A stretch of 64,000 nt of DNA from Methylobacterium sp. C25 (lineage in GTDB: Bacteria; Pseudomonadota; Alphaproteobacteria; Rhizobiales; Beijerinckiaceae). The stretch spans positions 372,001 through 436,000 of the forward strand of contig NZ_JAAUVI010000001.1 of the NCBI RefSeq assembly GCF_021352225.1. The letters run 5' to 3'. Position numbers and translations under genes: made by a program. Below the pieces are notes generated by a model. It worked only from the letters and a program-made list of their open reading frames with translations, was not told the origin of the DNA and searched no databases. This document shows, one piece after another, positions 51,976-60,293 of this stretch (positions are counted from its first letter, which is position 1; the number at the start of each line of letters is the position of its first letter).

Positions 51976-53544
51976 TTACCGCGAGAGCCGCAATTCACTG
52001 ATCTGCGCACCGATCTGCTGGAACGCTGCAGTGAGATTGGCCGAGTCGGCCACGTCGAAGAACATGCCTGGATTGCTGGCGCACGACTGTAGGAGCGTGC
52101 TCGTGCCCGACTTTACTTCGACCCTGATCGTGAAGATCTGGACGCCCGCACTCTTGATATTATCGCAGAGAATACTCATCCGAGCATCCATCGCTTTGGT
52201 GCGCGCCGCATCACTCGAATATTCATTCAGATTTCCGATGCGCTTGGTCCAGATGTAGCTGATGCCAGAATACTTAGACCCATTGTCAGACGAGTATCGA
52301 AAATTGGTATTGTCGCCGTCCGTCATGAGGATGATGAACTTACGCGTATTCTGATCGCTATACGGCGCACCCTTCACCATTGGCCCGTTGGGCGACAGGT
52401 TGTGCCAGCCCCACGCCAAACCGATCGGAATGTTCGTCTCGCCAGTCGCGTTCATGTTCGCGATCGCGGTGGTGATGGTCGACTTCGTCGTCGTCAGGGG
52501 CGTGATGGGCTGCATCGAACACTGGTAGTTCGGGCCCTTCGCATAGTTCGGCGCCTGCAAGTTCGAGGTCGCCGTCTTCCAGACCGGCAAGGCGTACTTC
52601 GCCAGCAGCCCCTGTCTGTCGCGGTCTTTCACACCGTTGTTATTGGCGATCTTGTTCTCCGCGGACGTCGCATAATCCTGGAGGTAATTGTTGATCGCAT
52701 CGCCGTCGTTGTCCGACTCGTCCGGTGCGAAATAGGGAACGAAGAGCGTATCGGGTGCCGTCTGCGACGCGGCCGTGTCCTGCACGTCGTAGGGCATGAT
52801 CCTGCCCTCGACACAGCCCGCCCACGGCTGCCCCAGCGTGGCGAACAGCGCGAGGCGATTGCCTTTCGCGTTGAAGATCTGGGAGTGATAGGAGGCGAGG
52901 CCCTTCGTATCGAGCCAGCCTGCCGTAACGTTCGACGCGCCGACGTTCACGGTCTGGGAGAACGGCACGACGGCGATCTTCAACGAGTTCGGCTTGGCGG
53001 GATCGACCTGGTCGAAGAGGTCGCCGACCATCTTGGTCGCAGCGGCCTTCAAGTTCGTGATCTTCGCGCCGTCCATCGACCCCGTATTGTCGAGCACCAT
53101 CGCGATCTCGAGGTTTCCCGAGCCGCGCTTCGTCGTGCCGATCACCTTCAAGGGCAGGCTGCTGAACCCGGCCAGTCTGGTGAGCGTCGTCGGCGTCGTG
53201 CCCGTCGCGGTCACCGTGTAATTGCCGTCGGACCGCTGAGCATCGATCTTCAATCCGGCGATCTGCGACTTCGCCATAGCGGCCGCGATCTGCGTGATCG
53301 CCCTGCTCTCGAGGTCACTCTGACTGAGCGTCAGCGGCAGCTTGGCGAGCGAGAGCGTCGTCGCATCGACGGCGTTCTGCAGTTGCTGTTTAACCGCGGA
53401 GTTGGCGCCGTAATCGATCGTCACGCCGGCCATCATGACCATCGGCACGGATGTGACCGCGAAGATCGCCGCAACGTTGCCGCCTTCATGTCGTCGAAGG
53501 CGGCCGATCACATCGATCAGAGAGAGGGCGAGAAGAGCACGCAT
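51976..53544 (-). CDS. TadG-like protein with von Willebrand A domain
   Basis: A 522-residue protein. The start EGGNVAAIFAVTSVPMVMMAGVTIDYGA is a Tad_N-type pseudopilin helix, and a VWA domain follows with the MIDAS motif D152-N-T154-G-S156 in MVLDNTGSM. The C-terminal half has MTDGDNTNFR, the second half of a VWA fold with acidic pairs. Such TadG-like proteins are pilus-associated adhesins or tips. It is first of three genes. The ATG at 53544 starts the pseudopilin leader; the longer frame lies in AT-rich upstream sequence. Confidence 0.88.
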   Translation of the reverse strand: MRALLALSLIDVIGRLRRHEGGNVAAIFAVTSVPMVMMAGVTIDYGANSAVKQQLQNAVDATTLSLAKLPLTLSQSDLESRAITQIAAAMAKSQIAGLKIDAQRSDGNYTVTATGTTPTTLTRLAGFSSLPLKVIGTTKRGSGNLEIAMVLDNTGSMDGAKITNLKAAATKMVGDLFDQVDPAKPNSLKIAVVPFSQTVNVGASNVTAGWLDTKGLASYHSQIFNAKGNRLALFATLGQPWAGCVEGRIMPYDVQDTAASQTAPDTLFVPYFAPDESDNDGDAINNYLQDYATSAENKIANNNGVKDRDRQGLLAKYALPVWKTATSNLQAPNYAKGPNYQCSMQPITPLTTTKSTITTAIANMNATGETNIPIGLAWGWHNLSPNGPMVKGAPYSDQNTRKFIILMTDGDNTNFRYSSDNGSKYSGISYIWTKRIGNLNEYSSDAARTKAMDARMSILCDNIKSAGVQIFTIRVEVKSGTSTLLQSCASNPGMFFDVADSANLTAAFQQIGAQISELRLSR

Positions 53545-53928
53545 GCTCGACTGTTGCCTCGCGCCGATTAAAATAAAGTTGCGCCAATTATCGACACAAA
53601 GATTACAAGCCAAACAAGATGATTAACGACCACTTACCAGTCTGGCGACATTATTAATCAGGAGTAATGTCGATGTATTCGGCAATTGGCTTTTGAACAT
53701 CGCGGCAGGCACTTGCCTCCTGGAACACGGCGGCATCGCGGGCCAGAGCGCCGGAGCGCACGGCCGCAGTGACAAAGGCTGGCCCCGAAGATCCAGCCGT
53801 CGTGGTAAACGAGCCATGGACCCGGCAATCACACGTCGCTCGTCATCGCCTTGCTGCTCGCCCAGAAATGAGTGAAGCGCCCCCCTGATCGCGAAGACCG
53901 GCCCGCGACCGGCTGGGCAGGAGCCGTC
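53545..53928. other. AT-richer intergenic region upstream of the tad-like genes
   Basis: About 384 bases between two genes on the minus strand. The first 150 are much less GC-rich than the rest. It has a TTGTGT-N17-TTATTT promoter-like pair on the minus strand (about 53570-53600), an imperfect CtrA-like TTAA-N7-TTACCAG at 53623-53640 and the inverted repeat at 53646-53672. No credible gene. Confidence 0.45.
53646..53672. repeat. Inverted repeat CGACATTA-N11-TAATGTCG
   Basis: Perfect 8-base arms in the AT-rich part upstream of the VWA/TadG-like gene. The loop contains CAGGAG, and a 7-codon frame (ATG at 53673) follows it. Confidence 0.5.
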
Positions 53929-55470
53929 TCAGCGCTTCGTCAGGCCACCGAGAACATTGCGCAGGATGGCATGGCCGATCTGGGTGCCGACGCTGCGGGC
54001 CATCGAGCGGGCTGCGTTACTGATCACCTGCTCGGTGAGGCTGGGCTTGGCGCGCCCTCTGCCCTTCGCGGCCGGCGGCTGGGCCGATCCACCACCGCCA
54101 AACATGCTGCCGATGCTGTTCAACAAACCACCGAGACCGCCCTCGGATTGGTTGGCGGCTTCGGCGGTGTCGGCATCGAGGTTCTTGCGCTTGGCGAGGA
54201 TCTCGTAAGCGCTCTCGGCATCGACAGGCTCGTCGTACTTGCCCTTGATGGAGCTCTTCGCAATCAGTTCGGCCCGCTCGGCCGGTGTCAGCGGCCCGAC
54301 CCGGCCCTGTGGCGGGGCGATGAGGGCGCGTTCCACCAGCGATGGCGTGCCCTTCTCTTCGAGGAACGAGACCAGCGCTTCGCCGACGGCGAGTTCGGTG
54401 ATCGCTTTCGAGACGTCGAAATCCGGATTCTGCCGGAATGTTTCGGCGGCGGCGCGCACGGCCTTCTGGTCACGCGGCGTGAAGGCCCGCAGGGCATGCT
54501 GGACGCGATTGCCGAGCTGGCCGAGCACGGTCTCCGGCACGTCGAGCGGGTTCTGCGTCACGCAATAGACGCCGACACCCTTTGAACGGATCAGGCGCAC
54601 CACCTGCTCGATCGCGTCGAGCAGCGCCTTCGGCGCGCCATCGAAGAGCAGGTGCGCCTCGTCGAAGAAGAAGACAAGCTTCGGCTTATCGAGATCGCCG
54701 ACTTCGGGAAGCTGCTCGAATAATTCGGAGAGCATCCAGAGCAGGAACGAGGCGTAGAGCCGCGGCTTCTGCATCAGCTTGTCGGCGGCGAGGATATTGA
54801 CCATGCCGCGGCCGTCGCGGTCGGTGCGGAGGAAGTCGTGCAGGTCGAGCGCCGGCTCACCCAGGAACTTGTCGGCGCCCTGCGTCTCCAGAACCAGCAG
54901 CCCGCGCTGGATCGCACCGATCGAAGCCGCGGCGACATTGCCGTACTTCGCACCGAGTTCCTTCGCGTTCTCCGAGAGGAAAGTGAGGACCGCGCGCAGA
55001 TCCTTGAGGTCGATCAGCGGCCACTGGTTCTCGTCGGCGACACGGAAGGCGATGTTGAGCACGCCCTCCTGCGTGTCGTTGAGCTCCAGCAGCCGGCCAA
55101 GCAGCAAAGGGCCCATCTCGGTGACGGTGCAGCGGATCGGGTGTCCCTGCTCACCGAAGATGTCCCAGAACGTCACCGGAAACCGATCGGGCTCGTAGGT
55201 GATCCCGAGTTCCTGGGCGCGCTTGACGAAAGCCGGCTTCGACTCACCCGCAGCCGCGATGCCCGAGAGGTCGCCCTTGATGTCGGCGGCAAAGACCGGG
55301 ACGCCCGCATTGGAGAACCCCTCGGCCATCACCTGCAGGGTCACGGTCTTGCCCGTGCCCGTCGCGCCGGCGACGAGGCCGTGCCGGTTGGCGAGCTTCA
55401 GTGCCAGCACCTCCGGTTTCGGGTTCTTGCCCGTGCTTTTGCCGACCAGGATCGTGCCGTCGCCCGCCAT
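53929..55470 (-). CDS. HerA-like DUF853 ATPase (YjgR type)
   Basis: A 513-residue protein with Walker A GATGTGKT (35-42) and Walker B LVFFFDEAHLLF, the DUF853/HerA-C pattern: NRHGLVAGATGTGKTVTLQ, VFAADIKGDLSG, PVTFWDIFGEQGHPIR, and CVTQNPLDVPETVLGQLGNRVQHALRAFTPRD. HerA/FtsK-type pumps move DNA or peptides; the cellular role of YjgR-like proteins is unknown. A Gly-rich stretch (about 440-465) precedes a basic C-terminal helix ending GGLTKR. Confidence 0.9.
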   Translation of the reverse strand: MAGDGTILVGKSTGKNPKPEVLALKLANRHGLVAGATGTGKTVTLQVMAEGFSNAGVPVFAADIKGDLSGIAAAGESKPAFVKRAQELGITYEPDRFPVTFWDIFGEQGHPIRCTVTEMGPLLLGRLLELNDTQEGVLNIAFRVADENQWPLIDLKDLRAVLTFLSENAKELGAKYGNVAAASIGAIQRGLLVLETQGADKFLGEPALDLHDFLRTDRDGRGMVNILAADKLMQKPRLYASFLLWMLSELFEQLPEVGDLDKPKLVFFFDEAHLLFDGAPKALLDAIEQVVRLIRSKGVGVYCVTQNPLDVPETVLGQLGNRVQHALRAFTPRDQKAVRAAAETFRQNPDFDVSKAITELAVGEALVSFLEEKGTPSLVERALIAPPQGRVGPLTPAERAELIAKSSIKGKYDEPVDAESAYEILAKRKNLDADTAEAANQSEGGLGGLLNSIGSMFGGGGSAQPPAAKGRGRAKPSLTEQVISNAARSMARSVGTQIGHAILRNVLGGLTKR

Positions 55471-55615
55471 GCCGTGTCTTCCTCTCGCAATGCGCGCACT
55501 CTAGGCCGGAAGCACGACGGTTTTCCAGGCGGCGGCAGGGGCGCACCGGCTCCCGGACCCTTGATTTCGGCACCCACCCGTCGGAAGGACGTCCGAACCG
55601 AGGAGAGGACACCCC

Positions 55616-55999
55616 ATGGAAGAGCTGATCGCCCGCATCACCAACCGCACGGGCGTCGATGCCGAGACGGCGAAAACCGCGATCGGGCACATCCTCGCCT
55701 TCCTGCAGAAGGAGGGTCCGCCCGAGGACGTGGCGCAGCTCCTCGCGAAGCTGCCCGGTGCCGAGGCGGCGATCGCCGAGTCGAACGCTGAAGACGGCGG
55801 TGGTGGCCTGATGGGCATGCTCGGCGGCCTGGGTGGCGGCGTCATGGCGCTCGGCCAGAAGCTGATGTCGGCCGGCGTCTCGATGGGCCAGATGCAACCG
55901 CTCGGGCAGGAGCTCTTCGCCTATGGCCGCGAGAAGGCCGGCGAGGACACGATGGGCCGCATCATCGGCGCGATCCCCGGCATCAGCCAGTTCGTGTGA
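55616..55999 (+). CDS. DUF2267-like small helical protein
   Basis: A 127-residue protein, MEELIARITNRTGVDAETAK and onward. The first 60 residues (VDAETAKTAIGHILAFLQKEGPPEDVAQLLAKLPGAEAAIAES) match DUF2267: a helical (T/A)AxxAxxAVxxILxxLxxxxPxxxxxxLxAxLPxxA unit. A Gly/Met-rich linker leads to a second amphipathic part ending PGISQFV. Function unknown. GAGGAGAGG upstream is a strong ribosome site. The DUF853 gene is divergent, 145 bases away. Confidence 0.75.
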   Translation: MEELIARITNRTGVDAETAKTAIGHILAFLQKEGPPEDVAQLLAKLPGAEAAIAESNAEDGGGGLMGMLGGLGGGVMALGQKLMSAGVSMGQMQPLGQELFAYGREKAGEDTMGRIIGAIPGISQFV

Positions 56000-56012
56000 G
56001 GCCCAGCCCTTA

Positions 56013-56037
56013 ACCCTCCCCCTTTGCGGGGGAGGGT
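56013..56037. terminator. Perfect GC-rich hairpin after the DUF2267-like gene
   Basis: ACCCTCCCCC-TTTGC-GGGGGAGGGT, 10-base perfect arms, 14 bases after the stop. No T-run follows; this sequence type recurs in many alphaproteobacteria as a terminator or dispersed element. Confidence 0.6.
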
Positions 56038-56236
56038 CTTCGAGCCAATCACCAAATCCTTAGTCGGTTTCGTTCGGCGGCTACGATTGTCACACAGCGC
56101 TGCGCTTACGATCTTGCGGGGCCGGCACGATCCTAAGCCACTGTCCCATCTCGTCTTCCAATGTCATAAAAGCGTGCGCCCTTCGTGCTGATGTGCGCGC
56201 AACAAGGCCGCATGGCCTGGTGGGGCGGGCAGGGAC

Positions 56237-57235
56237 ATGGTGCCGAATTTCTCCGGGCGTGATGCCTCGGCGGCGTGGAAGACGGGTTGGGAAACGCACG
56301 TCCAAGCCCCCTTCGCCCGCTTCAAGCAGACCTTCGAGGGCGGCATTCCGGGGATCGCAATGCCGGGCAACGCGCCGATCCTGCTGAAGCCCCGTATGCC
56401 AAAGCCGGAACCCGGCCTCGGGCCGACGCTGGGCCGCATAGGCAATCTCGAAGTGCGGCTTGCGACCAAGAAGTCCGAAATCCGCCGCGCCCAGCGCCTG
56501 CGCTACAAGGTCTTCTACGAGGAGATGTCGGCGATCCCCTCCGCCATGGCGATGCTCAAGCGCCGCGACATCGACGTCTACGACACGCTCTGCGACCACA
56601 TCCTCGTCATCGACCACGCTGCGGTGAAGGCCAAACCCTTCCGTAAGCCGCGCCCGAAGGTCGTTGGTACCTACCGGCTGCTGCGCGGTGACCGGGTCGA
56701 TGGCGGCGCGGGCTTCTATACCGCTGGCGAATTCGACATCGGGCCGCTGCTGGACCGTCATCCCGGCAAGCGATTCCTCGAGCTCGGCCGCTCCTGCGTG
56801 CTGAAGCCGTACCGTAACAAGCGCACCGTGGAACTGCTGTGGCACGGCATCTGGACCTACGTGCTGCATCATCGCATCGACGCGATGCTCGGGTGTGCCA
56901 GCCTCGAGGGCACCAACCCGGACCGGCTCGCCCTGCAGCTGAGCTTCTTGCATCAGCATGCCCGCGCCCCCGAGGCGTGGCGGGCGAAGGCTCTGTCCGA
57001 CCGCTTCGTGGCGATGGACCGTCTCGCGCCCGAGGCGGTGAACCCGAAGCTCGCATTGCAAAGCCTGCCACCGCTGATGAAGGGCTACCTGCGCATCGGC
57101 GCGACCTTCGGCGACGGCGCGGTGATCGACCATCAGTTCGGCACCACCGACGTCTTCGTGGTGCTGCCGGTGGAGGCCATCGCTGCTCGCTATATCGGCC
57201 ATTTCGGCGCCGAGGCGGACCGGCACGCCGCCTGA
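56237..57235 (+). CDS. olsB: L-ornithine N-alpha-acyltransferase (ornithine lipid synthesis)
   Basis: A 332-residue GNAT-like (Acetyltransf_5) enzyme. It has the OlsB features AQRLRYKVFYEEMSA, VVGTYRLLRG, FYTAGEFDIGPLL and FLELGRSCVLKPYRNKRTVELLWHGIWTYVLHHRIDAMLGCASLEG. OlsB transfers a 3-hydroxyacyl group from ACP to ornithine, giving lyso-ornithine lipid, a phosphorus-free membrane lipid. The partner acyltransferase OlsA is not adjacent here. The first 60 residues are an extension with a Pro-rich PMPKPEP stretch. AGGGA before the ATG at 56237 supports this start. Confidence 0.88.
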   Translation: MVPNFSGRDASAAWKTGWETHVQAPFARFKQTFEGGIPGIAMPGNAPILLKPRMPKPEPGLGPTLGRIGNLEVRLATKKSEIRRAQRLRYKVFYEEMSAIPSAMAMLKRRDIDVYDTLCDHILVIDHAAVKAKPFRKPRPKVVGTYRLLRGDRVDGGAGFYTAGEFDIGPLLDRHPGKRFLELGRSCVLKPYRNKRTVELLWHGIWTYVLHHRIDAMLGCASLEGTNPDRLALQLSFLHQHARAPEAWRAKALSDRFVAMDRLAPEAVNPKLALQSLPPLMKGYLRIGATFGDGAVIDHQFGTTDVFVVLPVEAIAARYIGHFGAEADRHAA

Positions 57236-57369
57236 GCCGCTTCTAATCCCCGTTACGCTTGCTGCTCGGGTGAGGGTTGCAAGCACCGATCGAGGCCTCG
57301 ACAGCCGGTACATTCGTGCCGATGTGACGGCTCTGCTCATCCGCGTCCGCCGCGCCCCTCAGCCCTCCC

Positions 57370-58590
57370 GTGTCGATGCCCGCCCCTACCTCGTCCGCCC
57401 ATCGCGACCGCCTCACGGCGATCGCCGCGGCGATCACTTGCGTCGCGGTGGTCGGCATCGGTCTCAGCCTCTCGATCCCATTGCTCTCGCTCGAGATGGA
57501 GCGGATGGGGGCATCGAGCTTCCTGATCGGCCTCAACACGGCGGTCGGCGGCTTCGCGAGCATCATCACGGTGCCGTTCGTGCCGAGGCTCGCCGCACGT
57601 GTCGGCGTCCTGCGGCTGCTCCTGCTCTCGATCGGGCTCGGGGCGGTGCTGCTCGTCGGGTTCCGGGTCTTCTACGACCTCGCCTGGTGGTTCCCGCTGC
57701 GCTTCCTCTTCTCGGTGACGCTCGGCGCGCTGTTCGTGTTGTCGGAGTTCTGGATCACCCAGGCTGCGCCGCCCGAGCGTCGTGGGCTGGTCATGGGCAT
57801 CTACGCCACCGTGCTGGCCATCGGCTTCGCGGTGGGACCTGGGCTACTCGTGATCCTCGGGACCGACGGGTTCGCCCCCTATCTGGCCGGAGCCGGACTC
57901 TTTGTCCTGGCCGCCATTCCGATCGCACTGGCGCGAGGCGTGTCGCCGAGCATCCCGCACGAAGGCCAGAGCCTGAATTTCTTCAGCTACCTCCGGGTGG
58001 CGCCGATCGCGACTTTCGCCGCGCTGCTCTACGGGGCCGTCGAGACGGGCGGGTTCGCGATCCTGCCGCTCTACGGGTTGCGGCTCGGCTTCGACGCCCA
58101 GACGGCGGCCGGCCTCGTCAGCGTGGTCGCCCTCGGCAATGTGCTGTTCCAGATCCCCATCGGATGGCTCGCAGACCGGACCGATCGGGGGCTCGTGCTA
58201 TTGGCGAGCGCGGTGGCCGGAGCGCTCGGCGCGGCTCTGATGCCTGCGGCGAGTGGCTCACTCACGATGCTATCAGTCCTGCTCTTCGTCTGGGGCGGTG
58301 TGGCGGGCACGCTCTACACGGTGGGCCTCGCCCATCTCGGCGCGAGCGTGCGCGGCCCCGATCTCGCGGGTGCCAACGCGGCCTTCATCGCCCTCTATGG
58401 CGTCGGATTGATGCTCGGCCCAGCGATGATCGGTGGGGGCATGGACCTCATAGTCCCGCAGGGATTCGCCTGGACGCTGGCGGCGATGTTCGTAGCCTAT
58501 GCGGCCATCGTCGTGCTCGTTATCCTGAAAGGCGTTCCTGCAGCCCATCGCGCGGGATCGCCGGAACACGAGGAGCGGCTACTCCGTTGA
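57370..58590 (+). CDS. MFS permease
   Basis: A 406-residue protein with 12 hydrophobic helices. The A-motif-like FVPRLAARVGVLRLL lies between helices 2 and 3 and GWLADRTDRGLVLL between 8 and 9; LFVLSEFWITQAAPPERRGLVMGIYATVLAIGFAVGP is the motif of helix 4-5 in the YcaD/YfkF-like branch. Substrate unknown. Start: GTG 57370 or ATG 57376; neither has a strong ribosome site. The 3' end overlaps the EcfG promoter of the next gene. Distinct in sequence from the MFS at 12887. Confidence 0.88.
   Translation: MSMPAPTSSAHRDRLTAIAAAITCVAVVGIGLSLSIPLLSLEMERMGASSFLIGLNTAVGGFASIITVPFVPRLAARVGVLRLLLLSIGLGAVLLVGFRVFYDLAWWFPLRFLFSVTLGALFVLSEFWITQAAPPERRGLVMGIYATVLAIGFAVGPGLLVILGTDGFAPYLAGAGLFVLAAIPIALARGVSPSIPHEGQSLNFFSYLRVAPIATFAALLYGAVETGGFAILPLYGLRLGFDAQTAAGLVSVVALGNVLFQIPIGWLADRTDRGLVLLASAVAGALGAALMPAASGSLTMLSVLLFVWGGVAGTLYTVGLAHLGASVRGPDLAGANAAFIALYGVGLMLGPAMIGGGMDLIVPQGFAWTLAAMFVAYAAIVVLVILKGVPAAHRAGSPEHEERLLR
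58563..58588 (+). promoter_or_regulatory. Consensus EcfG (general stress) promoter
   Basis: GGAAC (58563-58567), 17-base spacer, CGTT (58585-58588): a perfect match to GGAAC-N16/17-CGTT. It lies within the last codons of the MFS gene and 54 bases before the ATG of the 42-residue protein. Confidence 0.8.
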
Positions 58591-58642
58591 CTGGGAGAAG
58601 CTGCGCCGTTTTCGGCAGCGTGTCGTTGGACGGAGCACGGAC

Positions 58643-58771
58643 ATGAGCCTGATCGGACGCATCGTCACCAAGATCCTCGGCACCGAGGACCGGCCCGTCG
58701 TCCGCGACGACCGCAACTCTGGCTCGAGCTCGCCGATCGGTCGGCTCGTGACCAAGATCCTGCGCAAGTAG
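58643..58771 (+). CDS. 42-residue protein with duplicated amphipathic helix
   Basis: MSLIGRIVTKILGTEDRPVV, a polar middle (RDDRNSGSSS), then PIGRLVTKILRK. The segment IGR(I/V/L)VTKIL occurs twice, as two short amphipathic basic helices linked by a flexible acidic/Ser piece. GGAG lies 7 bases before the ATG. A perfect EcfG promoter upstream argues that it is a real, stress-induced gene. It may attach to membranes or nucleic acid. No family recognised. A hairpin (58787-58808) follows. Confidence 0.72.
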   Translation: MSLIGRIVTKILGTEDRPVVRDDRNSGSSSPIGRLVTKILRK

Positions 58772-58786
58772 CGTTCTGAAACGGCA

Positions 58787-58808
58787 CCGGCTCGATCGAC
58801 GGAGCCGG
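58787..58808. terminator. Hairpin between two convergent genes
   Basis: CCGGCTC-N8-GAGCCGG, between the 42-residue gene and the patatin gene. No T-run on either side; it may act as a weak bidirectional terminator. Confidence 0.4.
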
Positions 58809-58820
58809 GTCGGTCAGGTC

Positions 58821-60014
58821 TCAGCGTCCGGCGGCGGCTTCCATCAGCGTGGTGGTTGGCGAGCCTGAAACGCTGTGCTGCCAGAAGTGGCCGGCACGAC
58901 CCTTCTCGTACCCGCTGTTGTAGAGGTTGCGCATATAGGCGGTGTCGAAGCCGCGCGCGGCCGTCGTGCTCGGGCCGCTCTCGTCGATGTAGGTCAGGTT
59001 GAAGCCGATGCCGCTCCGGCGGCTGATGGCCTCCGTGGCGGTGAGCGTGGCGCGGGTGCGCGCACGGCTCGCCGTGGTGAATGAGCGGCCGGCGATCGCC
59101 AGGGCGTTGTTCTGGGTCACCGCGAAATCGGGATCGAGCCGCCCGTTGATCACGACATAGATATCCGCCTTCCCTTTGCTGCGCAGGCGCTCGTCGCGCG
59201 CGAGGAACCCTTGCGGCAGGGTGAAGACCGGGATCACCACCGATCCGTCGACATGCATCTCCTGGAAGGCATGGTTGCCGGCCTGCACGTCGACGAGTTG
59301 CGGCGGGAATACCGCCGGGACGCTGGCGGAGGCCGTCAGCACGTCGCGGAACAGGTTGGCCGCGTTCGGGGCGCCGCTCGCGGCGATGGCGCCCATGTTC
59401 CAAATCACGGCGCGCTGCTGGTCGAGATTGGTCGTCACGACGTAGAGGCGCTTGCCCTTGGCATGCTCCTCCGCGATCGCGGCGAGCAGGTCCGGCGTGA
59501 CGTAGCGGCCGATGATCTCACGAAGCTTGCCGTCGCCGAAAAGGCCGGAGCCGAACAGGACGTTGGTTATGCTCGGCGCCTGAACCAGCGATTCGGCGAT
59601 GCCGCTGGTGTAGAAATCCGTCAGGTACGAGTCGTAGCTCGAGCCAAGGAAAGCGAAGGGCGCAATCAGGGCACCGGTCGACACGCCGGAGACGACGGTG
59701 AAGTCAGGCCGGGTACCCGAAGCGGTCCAGCCATTGAGGATGCCCGCGCCATAGGCGCCGTCACCGCCACCACCCGAGAGTGCGAGATAGCTGAAACCGT
59801 TGCGCCGTCCCTCTGGCCGGGCCGCGACAGCCGCGATCTCGGCCGCCGTGGCATCCGCATAGGCTCGCACGGGCCCCATGCCGGGAACGGTGGCGAGCGA
59901 GGCCTCCTGCGCCGTGTAGGGAGCGCGCGGCAGCGAGGAGCACGCAGCAAGTCCACCCGCCAGCAGCAGGCCGGATAGGGCACGCGAGACGCGCAGGCAG
60001 GACAGGAACGACAT
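58821..60014 (-). CDS. Patatin-like phospholipase, probable lipoprotein
   Basis: A 397-residue protein with a lipoprotein signal (LAGGLAAC, lipobox Cys25) and a patatin domain: oxyanion loop SGGGGDGAYGAG (80-91), nucleophile Ser112 in GVSTG and the catalytic Asp in HVDGSVV. It should hydrolyse acyl esters of membrane lipids at the periplasmic side or outer membrane. A perfect EcfG promoter lies upstream, so expression under general stress is likely. The gene stands alone. Confidence 0.9.
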   Translation of the reverse strand: MSFLSCLRVSRALSGLLLAGGLAACSSLPRAPYTAQEASLATVPGMGPVRAYADATAAEIAAVAARPEGRRNGFSYLALSGGGGDGAYGAGILNGWTASGTRPDFTVVSGVSTGALIAPFAFLGSSYDSYLTDFYTSGIAESLVQAPSITNVLFGSGLFGDGKLREIIGRYVTPDLLAAIAEEHAKGKRLYVVTTNLDQQRAVIWNMGAIAASGAPNAANLFRDVLTASASVPAVFPPQLVDVQAGNHAFQEMHVDGSVVIPVFTLPQGFLARDERLRSKGKADIYVVINGRLDPDFAVTQNNALAIAGRSFTTASRARTRATLTATEAISRRSGIGFNLTYIDESGPSTTAARGFDTAYMRNLYNSGYEKGRAGHFWQHSVSGSPTTTLMEAAAGR

Positions 60015-60051
60015 TACGACGAGGCCCGGACCAATGGCTCAGCTTGTACCG

Positions 60052-60076
60052 AACGAGCTTGGCCATATCTCGTTCC
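60052..60076 (-). promoter_or_regulatory. Consensus EcfG (general stress) promoter
   Basis: On the minus strand GGAAC (60076-60072), 16-base spacer, CGTT (60055-60052): a perfect match to GGAAC-N16/17-CGTT. The patatin start codon is 37 bases downstream. Confidence 0.8.
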
Positions 60077-60293
60077 CGCGCAAGCTGGGCTATTTCGAGG
60101 CCGCGGGCGTCGTCGCCGGCACCTGTGGCAATCGGGTCTCATCGGCCGATACGCGCAGCGGTTGATGGGCGCCGCCGCCTCCCCCTGCGCTCCCTAAGGC
60201 CAACACATGTTTGCCATTCTTGCGCGACAGTGAGTTGCGCACGGTACGGTGGCGGACGAGGGACGCCCGGAACCTGGGCGGAAAGGCCCTCGC

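Noticed and set aside
53623..53640. TTAA-N7-TTACCAG as a CtrA box for the tad-like genes
   Set aside because: The second half lacks TTAA (TTAC) and the CCAT end; only mentioned as a resemblance.
60034..60165. 43-codon frame (MAQLVPNELGHISFPRKLGY...) in the gap upstream of the patatin gene
   Set aside because: It runs across the EcfG promoter on the other strand and has no supporting motif; kept out as unsupported.
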